A stretch of DNA of 64,000 nt from Undibacter mobilis (GTDB taxonomy: Bacteria > Pseudomonadota > Alphaproteobacteria > Rhizobiales > Xanthobacteraceae): positions 2,590,501 to 2,654,500 of the forward strand of contig NZ_QRGO01000001.1 of NCBI RefSeq assembly GCF_003367195.1, written 5' to 3'. Positions 8,723 to 17,512 of the stretch are shown piece after piece; the first letter of the stretch is position 1; each line of letters starts with the position of its first letter. The position numbers and the translations under genes are program-made. Under the pieces are notes generated by a model, which was given only the letters and a program-made list of their open reading frames with translations, was not told the origin of the DNA and did no database searches.

Positions 8723-9640
8723 TCAGACCTTTTCGACGTCGGGGCGGCCGAACAGGCCCTGCGGCAGGAAGATCAGGGTTATCGCCAGCACCGAAAAAGC
8801 GGCAACGTCCTTGTAGTCGATGGAGAAATAGGCCGACCACATCGTCTCGATGAGACCGATCAGCAGCCCGCCAATCACTGCGCCCGGCAGTGAGCCGATG
8901 CCGCCCAGCACCGCAGCGGTGAAGGCCTTTACGCCGGGCACAAAGCCGTCGGCGAAGTTCACCACGCCATAATAGGTGAGGTACAGCGTGCCGGCGACGG
9001 CAGCGAGCGCAGCAGCGATTACGAAGGTGATTGAGATCGTCTGATCGACGTTGACGCCGACCAGTGCAGCCATCTTCTGGTCCTGCTCGCAAGCGCGCTG
9101 GGCGCGGCCCAGACGGGTCTTGGCGACGAGATACCAGAAGGCGACGAGCAGGATCGCCGTGACGCCCCAGATGATTGCCTGCTTGAGCGAGATGGTAACG
9201 TTGTAGCCGTTCTGCGAGAACAGCACCATTTCGCCATGCACCATCGGCGGGATTGCCTTGTTGCGCGGACCCTGCGTGACCTGCACGAAGTTAGACAGGA
9301 AGATCGACATGCCAATTGCCGAAATCAGTGGCGCCAGCCGGAAGGAGCCGCGTAGCGGCCGATAGGCGAGGCGCTCGATTGCCCAATTCACCAGCGAGGT
9401 GAACAGCATCGCGACCAGCAACACGATTAGCAGCGCGACCACGACGGATGGAACACCAATCCAGGTGGTGATGAACAAGAAGGCGATCAGCGCCACAAAA
9501 GACGACACCATAAAGACGTCGCCGTGGGCGAAATTCACCATGCCAATAATGCCAAATACCATCGTATAACCGATGGCGATCAGACCGTAGATCGATCCGA
9601 GCGTAATGCCGTTTATGAGCTGCTGGATAAATACTTCCAT
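8723..9640 (-). CDS. livH: Branched-chain amino acid ABC transporter permease LivH
   Basis: The protein has 305 residues and starts MEVFIQQLINGITLGSIYGL. The ATG at 9640 was chosen over the upstream one at 9730 because homologues begin here and GGAGAGGTG precedes it. The core GYTMVFGIIGMVNFAHGDVFM is the LivH signature. The cytoplasmic loop TRLGRAQRACEQDQKMAALVGVNVDQ is the ATPase contact. It is the first gene of the livH-M-G-F-DUF6867 operon, so the promoter should lie in 9641-9927. Confidence 0.93.
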   Translation of the reverse strand: MEVFIQQLINGITLGSIYGLIAIGYTMVFGIIGMVNFAHGDVFMVSSFVALIAFLFITTWIGVPSVVVALLIVLLVAMLFTSLVNWAIERLAYRPLRGSFRLAPLISAIGMSIFLSNFVQVTQGPRNKAIPPMVHGEMVLFSQNGYNVTISLKQAIIWGVTAILLVAFWYLVAKTRLGRAQRACEQDQKMAALVGVNVDQTISITFVIAAALAAVAGTLYLTYYGVVNFADGFVPGVKAFTAAVLGGIGSLPGAVIGGLLIGLIETMWSAYFSIDYKDVAAFSVLAITLIFLPQGLFGRPDVEKV

Positions 9641-9927
9641 GCTCTTGCCCACCTCTCCCGACAGGACGGCGGGCCGCCGTCCATCTGGCCCCTCGATCAA
9701 ATGCTTAACAGGGCGCGGCCCACGCGGCAACGCCGCGTTCCGCGACTGCTAACAGTCCGTTGGTCGCAAGCCCCGTGCCAAGAGCGGGGGTGGACGAACA
9801 GAGTAACCGGGGAGTGGTCTGACTTACGGGGGAGCGGTCTGAAGCTCGCTCCCGGCAATACGCAAGAGAGCCGGCGGCCGGCCAATTATTGGCCGGCTCG
9901 CCGGTTTAGCGAAGGCATAAACGGGAT
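9641..9927. other. Gene-free region upstream of livH
   Basis: No convincing coding frame is present. It should hold the livH promoter on the minus strand, but no clear -35/-10 pair can be named. The strongest structure is the hairpin at 9877-9897. Confidence 0.5.
9877..9897 (-). terminator. Palindromic hairpin, possible terminator of the 27-residue ORF
   Basis: GCCGGCCAA (9877-9885) and TTGGCCGGC (9889-9897) form a perfect 9-bp stem with a 3-base loop, 30 bases past the stop of the tiny ORF at 9928. There is no good U-run, so it could equally be a protein-binding palindrome. Confidence 0.4.
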
Positions 9928-10011
9928 TTAATGCAGGCCGCCGAATACCCAGATCAGAGCCAGTATCGGCAGCGGTATGCCGAGCATCCAGAGCAGCAGA
10001 TAACGTCCCAT
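9928..10011 (-). CDS. Tiny single-helix membrane protein (27 aa)
   Basis: The ORF is too short for ordinary gene finders but convincing. ATG at 10011, preceded by GAGGAG eight bases away, opens a frame that reads MGRYLLLWMLGIPLPILALI followed by WVFGGLH and TAA. The product is one hydrophobic helix with a short basic start and a Pro-containing centre. Near-identical tiny proteins occur, as far as I recall, in many Bradyrhizobium-type genomes as hypothetical proteins. The function is unknown; a small membrane regulator is possible. Confidence 0.6.
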   Translation of the reverse strand: MGRYLLLWMLGIPLPILALIWVFGGLH

Positions 10012-10207
10012 CGTAACATCTCCTCAGTCCTTGAAGTCGATGCCGATAAAAGTCGCATTGGGCGGGGCTGGTTCCAGCATGACGAGGAGTCACCATTGCC
10101 GGAACGAACGCCACACAGGCGAGTTGATGAGGCAGGCAGGGGCTTATTCGATGGTTCCATTCCGCATCCGGAACGGAGCGCCACCGAAGCACCAAAAGGA
10201 AAATCCG

Positions 10208-10354
10208 ATGGCTCAGAACAACAATCCGAACGAGAATCCGAACCAGCAGAAGCCCGGTCAGCAGTCGCAGGGTCAACCTGGTCAGGCGCGCCCCGGTCAG
10301 CAGGGCGGCCAACAGGGTGGTCAGCAGCAGGGCGACAAGCCGCAGGACCGCTAG
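10208..10354 (+). CDS. Gln/Gly/Pro/Asn-rich low-complexity small protein (48 aa)
   Basis: ATG at 10208, with AAAAGGA upstream, opens MAQNNNPNENPNQQKPGQQS and continues through repeated GQ, GG and QQ units to QGDKPQDR. There is no hydrophobic segment, no cysteine and almost no aromatic residue, so it should be intrinsically disordered and soluble. It is a separate transcription unit: a good terminator follows at 10398-10430. No family is recognised; the strong RBS and terminator argue that it is a real gene. Confidence 0.6.
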   Translation: MAQNNNPNENPNQQKPGQQSQGQPGQARPGQQGGQQGGQQQGDKPQDR

Positions 10355-10397
10355 TTCTGCGATCAGCATCCTGATGGATGCCGACCGAGATCGAGAC

Positions 10398-10430
10398 GAG
10401 GCCCCGTTTGTCATGACGGGGCCTCTTTTT
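10398..10430 (+). terminator. Rho-independent terminator after the Gln-rich small protein
   Basis: A 10-bp stem of GAGGCCCCGT (10398-10407) and ACGGGGCCTC (10416-10425) is followed by a T run. Confidence 0.9.
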
Positions 10431-10581
10431 GTGCCGCTGTGCAAGTTCGCCAGTTGCGTTCGGTCGAACGTTAAGCTTGACGAGCACACTTAACGCGCCT
10501 GCCGGTAAGGTAAAATTTTGGTTTGTTTTGAATCTTGCATTTGAAGTGCCTAGGGTCGCTCAACTTTTAAGGGAGCGGCTC

Positions 10582-11103
10582 ATGCGGAAAATATCCGGCG
10601 CCAGTGTTGCGATGATCATGGCCATCGCGCTCTATTTCACCTTGTTCTGGGGTTACGAAGCGCTGCGTGTTCTCACATCGCCGACCTACGGCCTCGAGGA
10701 TGTGTGGCGCTCGCAATACGTTTTCGGACTCGGTAGCTATTTCAAGCTGCAGCCCATGGGCCTGATGAAGCTCGCGGCCTTTTTCGGCGCGCTGAAACTC
10801 GCGGTCGCTTTGACCTGCGCCATTCATATCGTCGATCGCCTGCGTCACGTCGCCGGCGGCAAGGCCAACACCGACGTGCTCGAGGCTGGTTTGATCATGG
10901 TGGTCGCGATCAGCGTTGCTGCCGCCGGCCCGGCGGCGTGGACACAGAACAGCGATCTGCTGCGTGAGCAGGTGCTGCATTTGCTCCTCGCGGCGGTGGC
11001 CGTGGCGCTGTGTCTGGTCGAGCGTAATTATTCGCGTCGCGCGGTCAGCCCGGTGCTGGCTTCCACGCTGCCGCGGGCCGAGGTTCTCTCGCCGTTGCGG
11101 TGA
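10582..11103 (+). CDS. Conserved membrane protein of unknown function
   Basis: The 173-residue protein starts MRKISGASVAMIMAIALYFT at the ATG preceded by GGGAG; the longer frame upstream lacks a signal. Four membrane helices are visible: residues about 5-25, 62-82 (LMKLAAFFGALKLAVALTCAIHIV), 100-120 (GLIMVVAISVAAAGPAAW) and 130-150 (LLREQVLHLLLAAVAVALCL). No catalytic motif is seen, and I do not recognise the family. It appears monocistronic, with a terminator at 11159-11194. Confidence 0.65.
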   Translation: MRKISGASVAMIMAIALYFTLFWGYEALRVLTSPTYGLEDVWRSQYVFGLGSYFKLQPMGLMKLAAFFGALKLAVALTCAIHIVDRLRHVAGGKANTDVLEAGLIMVVAISVAAAGPAAWTQNSDLLREQVLHLLLAAVAVALCLVERNYSRRAVSPVLASTLPRAEVLSPLR

Positions 11104-11158
11104 GCTTCGATCCGAAAAAATCTACCGCCGTCTGAGCAACTCGGTAGCTTCCACTTCG

Positions 11159-11194
11159 AGCCCGCCTCGCGATCACGCAAGGCGGGCTATTTTT
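11159..11194 (+). terminator. Rho-independent terminator between membrane protein gene and pcaC
   Basis: AGCCCGCCT (11159-11167) pairs with AGGCGGGCT (11180-11188), followed by ATTTTTT. It overlaps the last codon of the convergent pcaC. Confidence 0.85.
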
Positions 11195-11573
11195 TCTCAA
11201 GGCCGGCGATGACGGTCGCTGCTTCCTTGAAGGCGTGATTGGCTGCCGGCACGCCACAATAGATCGCCTGCTGCAAGATGATTTCCTTGATATCGTCCGG
11301 CGTGAAGCCGCCTTCGGTCAACGCCGCGCGCACATGCATGACGAATTCGTCCCAGTGGCCGAGCGCGAGCATGGTACCGATGACCAGAATACGCCGGGTG
11401 CGATCGTCGTAATGCGGTCGGGTCCATACTTCGCCCCAGGCGGCGCGGGTAATGAAATCCTGGAATTCCTCGTTGAGCGCCGTCTTGTTGGCATTGGCGC
11501 GATCGACCCAGGCGGCACCGAGCACCTTTCGGCGCTTCGCCATGCCGAGGTCGTAACGTTCTTTTTCGTCCAT
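11187..11573 (-). CDS. pcaC: 4-carboxymuconolactone decarboxylase
   Basis: This 128-residue cytoplasmic enzyme decarboxylates gamma-carboxymuconolactone to the enol-lactone in the protocatechuate branch of the beta-ketoadipate pathway. The start is MDEKERYDLGMAKRRKVLGA (ATG 11573; a GTG at 11582 is possible). The characteristic PcaC stretch is present: FQDFITRAAWGEVWTRPHYDDRTR, then LGHWDEFVMHVRAAL and EIILQQAIYCGVPAANHAF. It follows pcaD by 11 bases, so they form an operon. The upstream genes pcaH and pcaG (dioxygenase) and pcaB are not in the window. Confidence 0.92.
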   Translation of the reverse strand: MDEKERYDLGMAKRRKVLGAAWVDRANANKTALNEEFQDFITRAAWGEVWTRPHYDDRTRRILVIGTMLALGHWDEFVMHVRAALTEGGFTPDDIKEIILQQAIYCGVPAANHAFKEAATVIAGLEKK

Positions 11574-11584
11574 TGTCAGCACTT

Positions 11585-12367
11585 TCAGGACTTGAGGAAG
11601 TCGAGCACGGCCTTGGTATATGGCGCGGGCTGCTCCATGTTGGCGATGTGCGCAGCTTCGAAGCTGATGAGCTTCGCGCTCTTGATTTGCTGGGCGATGG
11701 CTTCGCCCTGGGATGGCGGCGTCGCCGGATCCTGTGCGCCAACGATTACCAGGGTGAGGGCGGCGATCGACGGATTGGAGGCGCGTAAATCCATGTCGCG
11801 GATGGCCTGGCAGCAGGCGACATAGCCCTCCTTGCTGGTGGTCAGGAAGATCTCTCTCATGCGCGCAACCGCTTGCGGCGCCCTGGCGCGGAAGTCGGCG
11901 GTGAACCAGCGCTCCATATTGGGATCGACCAGCTTGTCGAGGTCGTTGCTATCGAGGAAGCGGATGCGGTCTTCCCATATTTTCTTGTCTGCATAGTACG
12001 AGTTGGTGTTCGACAGGATGAGTTTGCTGATGCGCGAGGGTGCGTTGGCGCCCAACCACTGGCCGACCATGCCGCCCATCGAGAGCCCGCACCAGTGTGT
12101 CTTCTCGACCCCAAGGGCATCAAGTACGCTCAAGACGTCGCGGCCAAGCCGCTCCATGGAATAGGGACCTTTTGACGCGCCAGATTGGCCATGGCCGCGG
12201 CGGTCGTAGCGGATGACGCGAAAGTACTTCGACCATTCGCCGACCTGGTCGTCCCACATGTGAAGGTTGGTGCCCAGCGAGTTCGACAGCATCAGCGCTG
12301 GTGAGCCCTCGCTGCCAGTGAGCTCGACATGGATCGGGCAGCCATCGTCGGCGGTGATCGTCGGCAT
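11585..12367 (-). CDS. pcaD: 3-oxoadipate enol-lactonase
   Basis: This 260-residue alpha/beta hydrolase converts 3-oxoadipate enol-lactone to 3-oxoadipate, the step after PcaC. The nucleophile elbow is GLSMGGMVGQWLG, with Ser in the middle. The oxyanion region is LSNSLGTNLHMWDDQ, and the C-terminal His is in AAHIANMEQP. It has a strong GGAGG seven bases upstream of ATG 12367 and leads the pcaDC operon. It is divergent from coxG, with about 170 bases between. Confidence 0.93.
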   Translation of the reverse strand: MPTITADDGCPIHVELTGSEGSPALMLSNSLGTNLHMWDDQVGEWSKYFRVIRYDRRGHGQSGASKGPYSMERLGRDVLSVLDALGVEKTHWCGLSMGGMVGQWLGANAPSRISKLILSNTNSYYADKKIWEDRIRFLDSNDLDKLVDPNMERWFTADFRARAPQAVARMREIFLTTSKEGYVACCQAIRDMDLRASNPSIAALTLVIVGAQDPATPPSQGEAIAQQIKSAKLISFEAAHIANMEQPAPYTKAVLDFLKS

Positions 12368-12538
12368 GCAGGTTTCCTCCGTGTATCGTTTTGCACGCGT
12401 CGGTCGAGTGAACCAGCGTGCCGCACAGGCTTAAAGCGGTCCTCCCATGCTGCAAAGCCCTTTTCAGAGGGCGCGCGAAGGCTTAAGTCGTTCCCGCGGG
12501 GCCGACGGTGTGCGGCCATCAAGAAGGAGACGGCAGCC

Positions 12539-12994
12539 ATGGCGATGACAATGACGGGCGAGGTGCAGCTTCCGGCCACCCGCGAGGTGGTCTATGCGAA
12601 GCTCAACGATCCCGAAGTGCTCAAAGCCTGCATTCCCGGCTGCGAGACCCTGACGCTCACGTCGCCGACCGATTTCGAGGCCGTTGCGGTAACGAAGATC
12701 GGTCCGGTGAAAGCGCGCTTCAAGGGCAAGGTGCATCTCACCGATCTCGACCCGCCAAATGGCTACAAGATTTCGGGTGAGGGCGACGGCGGCGTTGCCG
12801 GCTTCGCCAAGGGCGGCGCGACTGTGACGCTGACCGAAAAGGACGGCGGCACGCTTCTCACCTACAATGTGGAGGCGCAGATCGGCGGCAAGCTCGCCCA
12901 GCTCGGACAGCGCCTAGTCAACGGTGCGGCAAAGAAAACCGCCGATGATTTCTTCAAGAATTTCGCGGCGAATGTCGGTGGCGCTTCAGCCTGA
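12539..12994 (+). CDS. coxG: CoxG-like SRPBCC protein (CO dehydrogenase subunit G family)
   Basis: The 151-residue protein starts MAMTMTGEVQLPATREVVYA, with AAGGAG nine bases upstream. The SRPBCC fold is indicated by LNDPEVLKACIPGCETL, FKGKVHLTDLDPPNGYKISGEG and LTYNVEAQIGGKLAQLGQRL. CoxG proteins accompany molybdenum hydroxylases and have been linked to membrane anchoring of CO dehydrogenase; some homologues may bind substrates instead. It has the short form without the C-terminal membrane anchor tail. A BA14K gene on the opposite strand separates it from coxSLM. Confidence 0.85.
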   Translation: MAMTMTGEVQLPATREVVYAKLNDPEVLKACIPGCETLTLTSPTDFEAVAVTKIGPVKARFKGKVHLTDLDPPNGYKISGEGDGGVAGFAKGGATVTLTEKDGGTLLTYNVEAQIGGKLAQLGQRLVNGAAKKTADDFFKNFAANVGGASA

Positions 12995-13014
12995 TTGCGT
13001 CGGATCTGAAAACG

Positions 13015-13043
13015 AAAAAGCCGCCCTAAAGGGCGGCTTTTTT
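13015..13043. terminator. Bidirectional terminator between coxG and BA14K gene
   Basis: A 12-bp stem AAAAAGCCGCCC / GGGCGGCTTTTT with a TAAA loop lies between two convergent genes, with T runs in both directions. Confidence 0.92.
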
Positions 13044-13058
13044 GCGCAATAGTGGCCG

Positions 13059-13397
13059 TTATGGGCAGGGGTGACGGTAACCGTCATAGCCGAGATAGGT
13101 GCCAGAGCGCGGATCGTATGATTTGAACCGGCTCATGCAGTAAGAAACTTCGTCTCCGCCGTAGCTGTAGCCGGGGCTGTAGGCATAGCCCCGATCGTAA
13201 TAGTAGGGCCGCTGCTGGGCGGCCAGCGCGCCGCCGATGATGGCGCCGGCGGCCAAACCACCCAAGACCGCCCCGCCGCCGCCCCAGCCGCCACGATGGT
13301 GGTGGCGACGCCATTGTGCTTCGGCTGGCGTCACGGCGGCGATGGTCGTTGCGACCAATGCGAGTGCCGCGACCGCGGCGGTCATTTTCGTACGCAT
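13059..13397 (-). CDS. BA14K family secreted protein
   Basis: The 112-residue protein has a clear signal peptide (MRTKMTAAVAALALVATTIA, cleavage near AEA-QW). It then has a His/Gly-rich linker, a small Gly-rich hydrophobic segment (VLGGLAAGAIIGGALAAQQ) and a Tyr-rich stretch. It ends with the BA14K signature VSYCMSRFKSYDPRSGTYLG followed by YDGYRHPCP with its cysteine pair. BA14K was named for a Brucella immunoreactive protein; family members are exported and sometimes called lectin-like. It is probably envelope-associated. Confidence 0.82.
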   Translation of the reverse strand: MRTKMTAAVAALALVATTIAAVTPAEAQWRRHHHRGGWGGGGAVLGGLAAGAIIGGALAAQQRPYYYDRGYAYSPGYSYGGDEVSYCMSRFKSYDPRSGTYLGYDGYRHPCP

Positions 13398-13712
13398 GAT
13401 GCAAACCTTCGGTTTTTTGTGAAACAGGGTCGTGACGTTAAGCCTCGTGAGGCTCGCGGCGTTCCATGATTTCGCGGCAAGCTTGAAACGTCGAGTTTCG
13501 GCGCCACTTTACAATTGTGCATCGCAACTATGCTTACTTCGCGTCGATTTTGGCATGGAATCGCTTGACCGCCCGGTCGGTCGGGGTTCAAGTTAGTCTT
13601 GTTCAAATGCGGAAACCGGTCTCAATCCGGACCGCCGTCGATACTGCGAGCCGGTCTCAGGCGTGACGCCGGTTTTGTGAGGGGCGCTGGGCCCTTAATT
13701 CGGGAGGAAGTC
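13398..13712. other. Intergenic region between BA14K gene and coxS
   Basis: This 315-base divergent spacer has no coding frame. It must hold both promoters. The only notable element is the palindrome at 13567-13578 and its surroundings. Confidence 0.5.
13567..13578. promoter_or_regulatory. Palindrome upstream of coxSLM, possible operator
   Basis: GACCG-CC-CGGTC is a perfect inverted repeat followed directly by another GGTCGG unit, flanked further out by TTGA and TTCAA. It resembles GC-rich TetR-type operators, but no TetR gene is nearby, so the assignment is weak. Confidence 0.3.
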
Positions 13713-14183
13713 ATGGCGAAAGTGTCCATGACGGTGAACGGCAAGGCCGTCACCGGTGATGTCGAACCGCGTACCCTGCTGGTACAATTTCTGCGCGAAA
13801 ATCTTCGGCTGACTGGCACCCATGTCGGTTGCGATACCTCGCAGTGCGGCGCCTGCGTCGTTCACATAGACGGCGTTGCCGCCAAATCCTGCACCACGCT
13901 AGCAGTCCAGTGCGAAGGTCAGTCGGTCACCACGATCGAGGGGCTGGCGGCCGACGGCAAGCTGCACCCCATGCAGGAAGCCTTCCGCGAACATCACGGC
14001 CTGCAGTGCGGCTATTGCACCCCTGGCATGATCATGGCCGCGCTCGATATCGTGCGCCGCAATGGCAATGAACTCGACGAGCACACCATTCGTGATCAGC
14101 TGGACGGCAACATTTGCCGCTGCACGGGCTACCACAATATCGTCAAGGCGATCGAAGCTGGCGCGAGGGCGATGGCGAAGTAG
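13713..14183 (+). CDS. coxS: Molybdenum hydroxylase small subunit, 2Fe-2S (CoxS family)
   Basis: The 156-residue protein starts [20 protein letters not shown], with GGGAGGAAG upstream. It has two iron-sulfur clusters: a plant-ferredoxin-type site with [15 protein letters not shown] and the later CTTLA cysteine, and an all-helical site with [10 protein letters not shown] and [10 protein letters not shown]. It passes electrons from the molybdenum site to the FAD of CoxM. It is first in the coxS-coxL-coxM operon, the order usual for form II enzymes. Confidence 0.93.
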   Translation: MAKVSMTVNGKAVTGDVEPRTLLVQFLRENLRLTGTHVGCDTSQCGACVVHIDGVAAKSCTTLAVQCEGQSVTTIEGLAADGKLHPMQEAFREHHGLQCGYCTPGMIMAALDIVRRNGNELDEHTIRDQLDGNICRCTGYHNIVKAIEAGARAMAK

Positions 14184-14247
14184 ATACTTGCCCGCGTGAC
14201 GCTGGCTGCCGAACAACGTCGATAAAGACAGTGGGAGGATGCCGCCA

Positions 14248-16608
14248 ATGACCGCAACCGGGATCGGCGCGCCGGTGCGCCGCAAGGAAGATTTCCGTTT
14301 TATCACTGGCCAGGGCCAGTACACTGACGACGTGACCCGTCCCGGCGAGACCCGGGCGGTGTTCGTGCGCTCGCCGCATGCTCACGCCAAAATCAAGAAG
14401 ATCGACGTCTCCGCGGCTAAGAAAATGCCCGGCGTGATCGATGTGCTCACCGGGGCGCAGCTGGCCGACGACAAAGTCGGCAATCTCATCTGTGGCTGGA
14501 TGATCCATTCCAAGGACGGCTCGCCGATGAAGATGGCGGCCCATCCGGCGCTCGCCGCGAGCAAGGTCAATTGCGTTGGCGACGCGGTTGCGGTGGTGAT
14601 CGCCGAGACCACGGGGCATGCCAAGGACGCGGCCGAGAAGGTCGTGGTCGACTACGAGGTCTTGCCGGCGGTGGTTGATCCAGCCAAGGCGCAAGCCAAG
14701 GGCGCGCCGCAGATCCACGCCGACATTTCCAACAACACGATCTACCAGTGGCACCTCGGCGAGCAGAAGGCGGTGGAGGCCGCGTTCAAGGCCGCCAAGC
14801 ACATCACTAAATTGGACATCGTCAACAATCGTCTGGCGCCGAACGCGATGGAGCCGCGCGCCGCGCTCGCCGACTACGATGCCGGCAACGATCATCTGAC
14901 GCTCTGGAACACGTCGCAGAACCCGCACGTCGCGCGGCTGGTGATCTCGGCCTTCGTTGGCATCACGCCCGAGCACAAGCTGCGTGTCATTGCGCCCGAT
15001 GTCGGTGGCGGTTTCGGCTCCAAGATCTTTATCTATCCGGAAGAGGTCGTCTGTCTCTGGGCAGCGCGCAAGGTGCGCCGTCCCGTGAAATGGACCTCGG
15101 ACCGCACCGAGGCCTTTCTCACCGACGCGCATGGCCGCGACCACATTACCCATGCAGAGTTGGCACTCGATGGCGACGGCAAGATTCTCGCGCTACGCGC
15201 CAAGACCATCGCCAATCTCGGCGCCTATATGTCGACCTTTTCGTCGTCGATCCCGACCTATCTTTACGCCACGCTGCTGTCGGGCCAGTACGATATTCCG
15301 CAGATCTATTGCGAGGTCGATGCGGTCTACACCAACACAGTGCCGGTCGATGCCTATCGCGGTGCCGGGCGGCCCGAAGCGACTTTCGTCGTCGAGCGGC
15401 TGGTGGAGGTCGCGGCGCGACAGCTCGGCCTCGACCCGGCGGAATTCCGCAAGCGCAATTTCATCAAGAGCTTCCCGCACCAGACGCCGGTGATCATGAC
15501 CTATGACGCCGGCGACTATAACGCTTCGCTGAAGAAGGCGATGGAGCTCGCCGACGTCAAAGGCTTCGCCAAGCGCAAGCGCGACAGTGCGCGTCAGGGC
15601 AAGCTGCGCGGGCTCGGCTATTCAACGTATATCGAAGCCTGTGGCATCGCGCCGTCGCAAGCAGTCGGCTCGCTCGGCGCCGGCGTCGGCTTGTGGGAGA
15701 GCGCGGAAGTTCGCGTCAATCCGACCGGCAATGTCGAAGTGCTGACCGGCAGCCACGCGCACGGCCAAGGACACGAAACGACCTTCGCGCAACTCGTATC
15801 CGAGCGCCTCGGCATTCCGTTCGACAGCGTATCGATCGTGCACGGCGACACCGACAAGGTGCAATTCGGTATGGGCACCTATGGCTCTCGCTCGGGCGCG
15901 GTCGGCATGTCGGCGATCGTCAAGGCGCTCGACAAGATCGAAGCCAAGGCGAAGAAGGTTGCCGGCTTCATGATGGAAGCCGCCGAAAGCGACATCGACT
16001 TCAAGGACGGCAAGTTCACGGTGAAGGGCACCGACAAGTCGGTGGCTTTCGGCGATGTAGCGCTCAATGCCTATATCGCCCATAAGTTCACCGGCGCCGA
16101 ACTTGAGCCGGGGTTGAAGGAAACCTCGTTCTACGACCCGACCAACTTCACCTTCCCGGCCGGCTGCCATATCTGCGAGGTCGAGATCGACCAGGAGACC
16201 GGCAAGACCGATATCGTCAACTGGACCGCGGTCGATGACTTCGGCACCGTCATCAATCCGATGATCGTTGAGGGCCAGGTTCATGGCGGCATCGCACAGG
16301 GTGTCGGCCAGGCGTTGCTCGAAGGCGTCGTCTACGATTCCAGCGGCCAGCTGGTCACGGCGTCGTTCATGGATTATTCCATGCCGCACGCGCACGACCT
16401 GCCATCATTCAAGGTCGGCTTGACCGAGACCAAGTCGCCATCGAACCCGCTCGGCATGAAAGGCTGCGGCGAGGCCGGTGCCATTGCGGCGCCAGCAGCG
16501 GTGATCAACGCCATCACCGACGCGCTGGGCACGGAAGATATCGCCATGCCAGCCACGCCCAATGCGGTGTGGACGGTCATGCAACGCACGACGCCGAAGG
16601 CGGCATAA
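14248..16608 (+). CDS. coxL: Molybdenum hydroxylase large subunit, form II CoxL type
   Basis: This 786-residue catalytic subunit binds the molybdopterin cytosine dinucleotide cofactor. The ATG at 14248 is the start, since the ATG at 14239 lies inside the GGGAGG ribosome-binding site. The diagnostic active-site loop reads AYRGAGR (about residues 369-375), which is the form II signature. True aerobic CO dehydrogenases (form I) have AYxCSFR with the copper-binding cysteine, which is missing here. The conserved Glu near the C-terminus is in [17 protein letters not shown], and [14 protein letters not shown] is also present. The substrate is probably not CO but an aldehyde, aromatic or N-heterocycle; this is inference. 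The gene ends in a small tandem duplication (16592-16637). Confidence 0.9.
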   Translation: MTATGIGAPVRRKEDFRFITGQGQYTDDVTRPGETRAVFVRSPHAHAKIKKIDVSAAKKMPGVIDVLTGAQLADDKVGNLICGWMIHSKDGSPMKMAAHPALAASKVNCVGDAVAVVIAETTGHAKDAAEKVVVDYEVLPAVVDPAKAQAKGAPQIHADISNNTIYQWHLGEQKAVEAAFKAAKHITKLDIVNNRLAPNAMEPRAALADYDAGNDHLTLWNTSQNPHVARLVISAFVGITPEHKLRVIAPDVGGGFGSKIFIYPEEVVCLWAARKVRRPVKWTSDRTEAFLTDAHGRDHITHAELALDGDGKILALRAKTIANLGAYMSTFSSSIPTYLYATLLSGQYDIPQIYCEVDAVYTNTVPVDAYRGAGRPEATFVVERLVEVAARQLGLDPAEFRKRNFIKSFPHQTPVIMTYDAGDYNASLKKAMELADVKGFAKRKRDSARQGKLRGLGYSTYIEACGIAPSQAVGSLGAGVGLWESAEVRVNPTGNVEVLTGSHAHGQGHETTFAQLVSERLGIPFDSVSIVHGDTDKVQFGMGTYGSRSGAVGMSAIVKALDKIEAKAKKVAGFMMEAAESDIDFKDGKFTVKGTDKSVAFGDVALNAYIAHKFTGAELEPGLKETSFYDPTNFTFPAGCHICEVEIDQETGKTDIVNWTAVDDFGTVINPMIVEGQVHGGIAQGVGQALLEGVVYDSSGQLVTASFMDYSMPHAHDLPSFKVGLTETKSPSNPLGMKGCGEAGAIAAPAAVINAITDALGTEDIAMPATPNAVWTVMQRTTPKAA

Positions 16609-16637
16609 GAACAAGAGACGCCGAAGGCGGCGTAAGA
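16592..16637 (+). repeat. Short tandem duplication at the coxL stop codon
   Basis: GACGCCGAAGGCGGC, then A or G, then TAAGAA occurs twice in a row, separated by CAAGA. It includes the last coxL codons and the TAA stop, so a second stop follows the first. Confidence 0.75.
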
Positions 16638-16655
16638 ATTCGAACGGAGAGACCG

Positions 16656-17456
16656 ATGTATAATTTCACCTTCCATCGTCCGACCACGGTACGCCAGGCG
16701 GCCGGTCTTCTGGCGCGCAACCCTGAGGGTAAGCTGCTCGCCGGCGGTCACTCGCTGTTGCCGGTGATGAAGCAGCGCCTTGCTCAACCCTCGGCGCTGG
16801 TCGATCTGTCGCAAGTCGAAGGCATGACCGGCGTCGAAGTGAAAGGCCGCTCAGTCGTCATTGGCGCGATGACCCGCCATGCAGACGTAGCGAAATCCGA
16901 TGTGCTCAAAGAAGTGCTGCCGGGCCTTGCCTCGGTGCCGGGGTCGATCGGCGATCCGCAGGTGCGCAACCGCGGCACGATCGGCGGTTCGATTGCCAAT
17001 AACGATCCGAACGCCGATTATCCGGCGGCGTGCCTTGGTCTCGGCGCCACCATCATCACCAACAAGCGTCGTATCGCGGCCGACGATTTCTTCACCGGCA
17101 TGTTCTCGACCGCGCTGGAAGAGGGCGAGATCATCGTCAAGGTGGCGTTCCCGATCGCCAAGAAGGCGGCGTACGAGAAATTCAAGCACCCGGCCTCGGG
17201 CTTTGCGCTGGTCGGCGTGTTCGTCTCGAAGCGCGGCCCGGATATCCGTGTTGCCGTGACCGGCGCCGGCTCGAACGGCGTGTTCCGCGTCAAGTCGTTC
17301 GAGGAGGCGCTGGCCAAGCGTTTCTCGCCGAAGTCGATCGAGGGCATGACCATTCCGGCCAGCGGCATGAATTCCGACATTCACGCCACGCCGGAATATC
17401 GCGCACATCTCGTCGGCGTTCTGGCCCGTCGGGCGCTGGCGAAGGCGACGGCGTAG
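16656..17456 (+). CDS. coxM: Molybdenum hydroxylase FAD subunit (CoxM family)
   Basis: The 266-residue protein starts MYNFTFHRPTTVRQAAGLLA, after ACGGAGAG. The FAD-binding (PCMH-type) region shows KLLAGGHSLLPVMKQRL and the second motif GTIGGSIANNDPNADYPAAC, both typical of CO dehydrogenase and xanthine dehydrogenase medium subunits. It takes electrons from CoxS clusters and passes them to the respiratory chain. It is last in coxSLM. Confidence 0.93.
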   Translation: MYNFTFHRPTTVRQAAGLLARNPEGKLLAGGHSLLPVMKQRLAQPSALVDLSQVEGMTGVEVKGRSVVIGAMTRHADVAKSDVLKEVLPGLASVPGSIGDPQVRNRGTIGGSIANNDPNADYPAACLGLGATIITNKRRIAADDFFTGMFSTALEEGEIIVKVAFPIAKKAAYEKFKHPASGFALVGVFVSKRGPDIRVAVTGAGSNGVFRVKSFEEALAKRFSPKSIEGMTIPASGMNSDIHATPEYRAHLVGVLARRALAKATA

Positions 17457-17470
17457 AGAACCTTGTCAGT

Positions 17471-17498
17471 CCGGGTGCGCGCCGTTGGCGCGCCCCGG
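17471..17498. other. Imperfect hairpin between coxM and the VOC gene
   Basis: CCGGGTGCGCGCC and GGCGCGCCCCGG pair with one bulge and a GTT loop, flanked by GTCA and TGAC. It lies between convergent genes and lacks a T run, so it may be a weak terminator or a remnant of an intergenic repeat. Confidence 0.4.
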
Positions 17499-17512
17499 CG
17501 TGACGAAGTGGC

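Noticed and set aside
12995..13058. Possible small ORF between coxG and the BA14K gene.
   Set aside because: The space is occupied by a strong bidirectional terminator and no start codon with a ribosome-binding site is seen.
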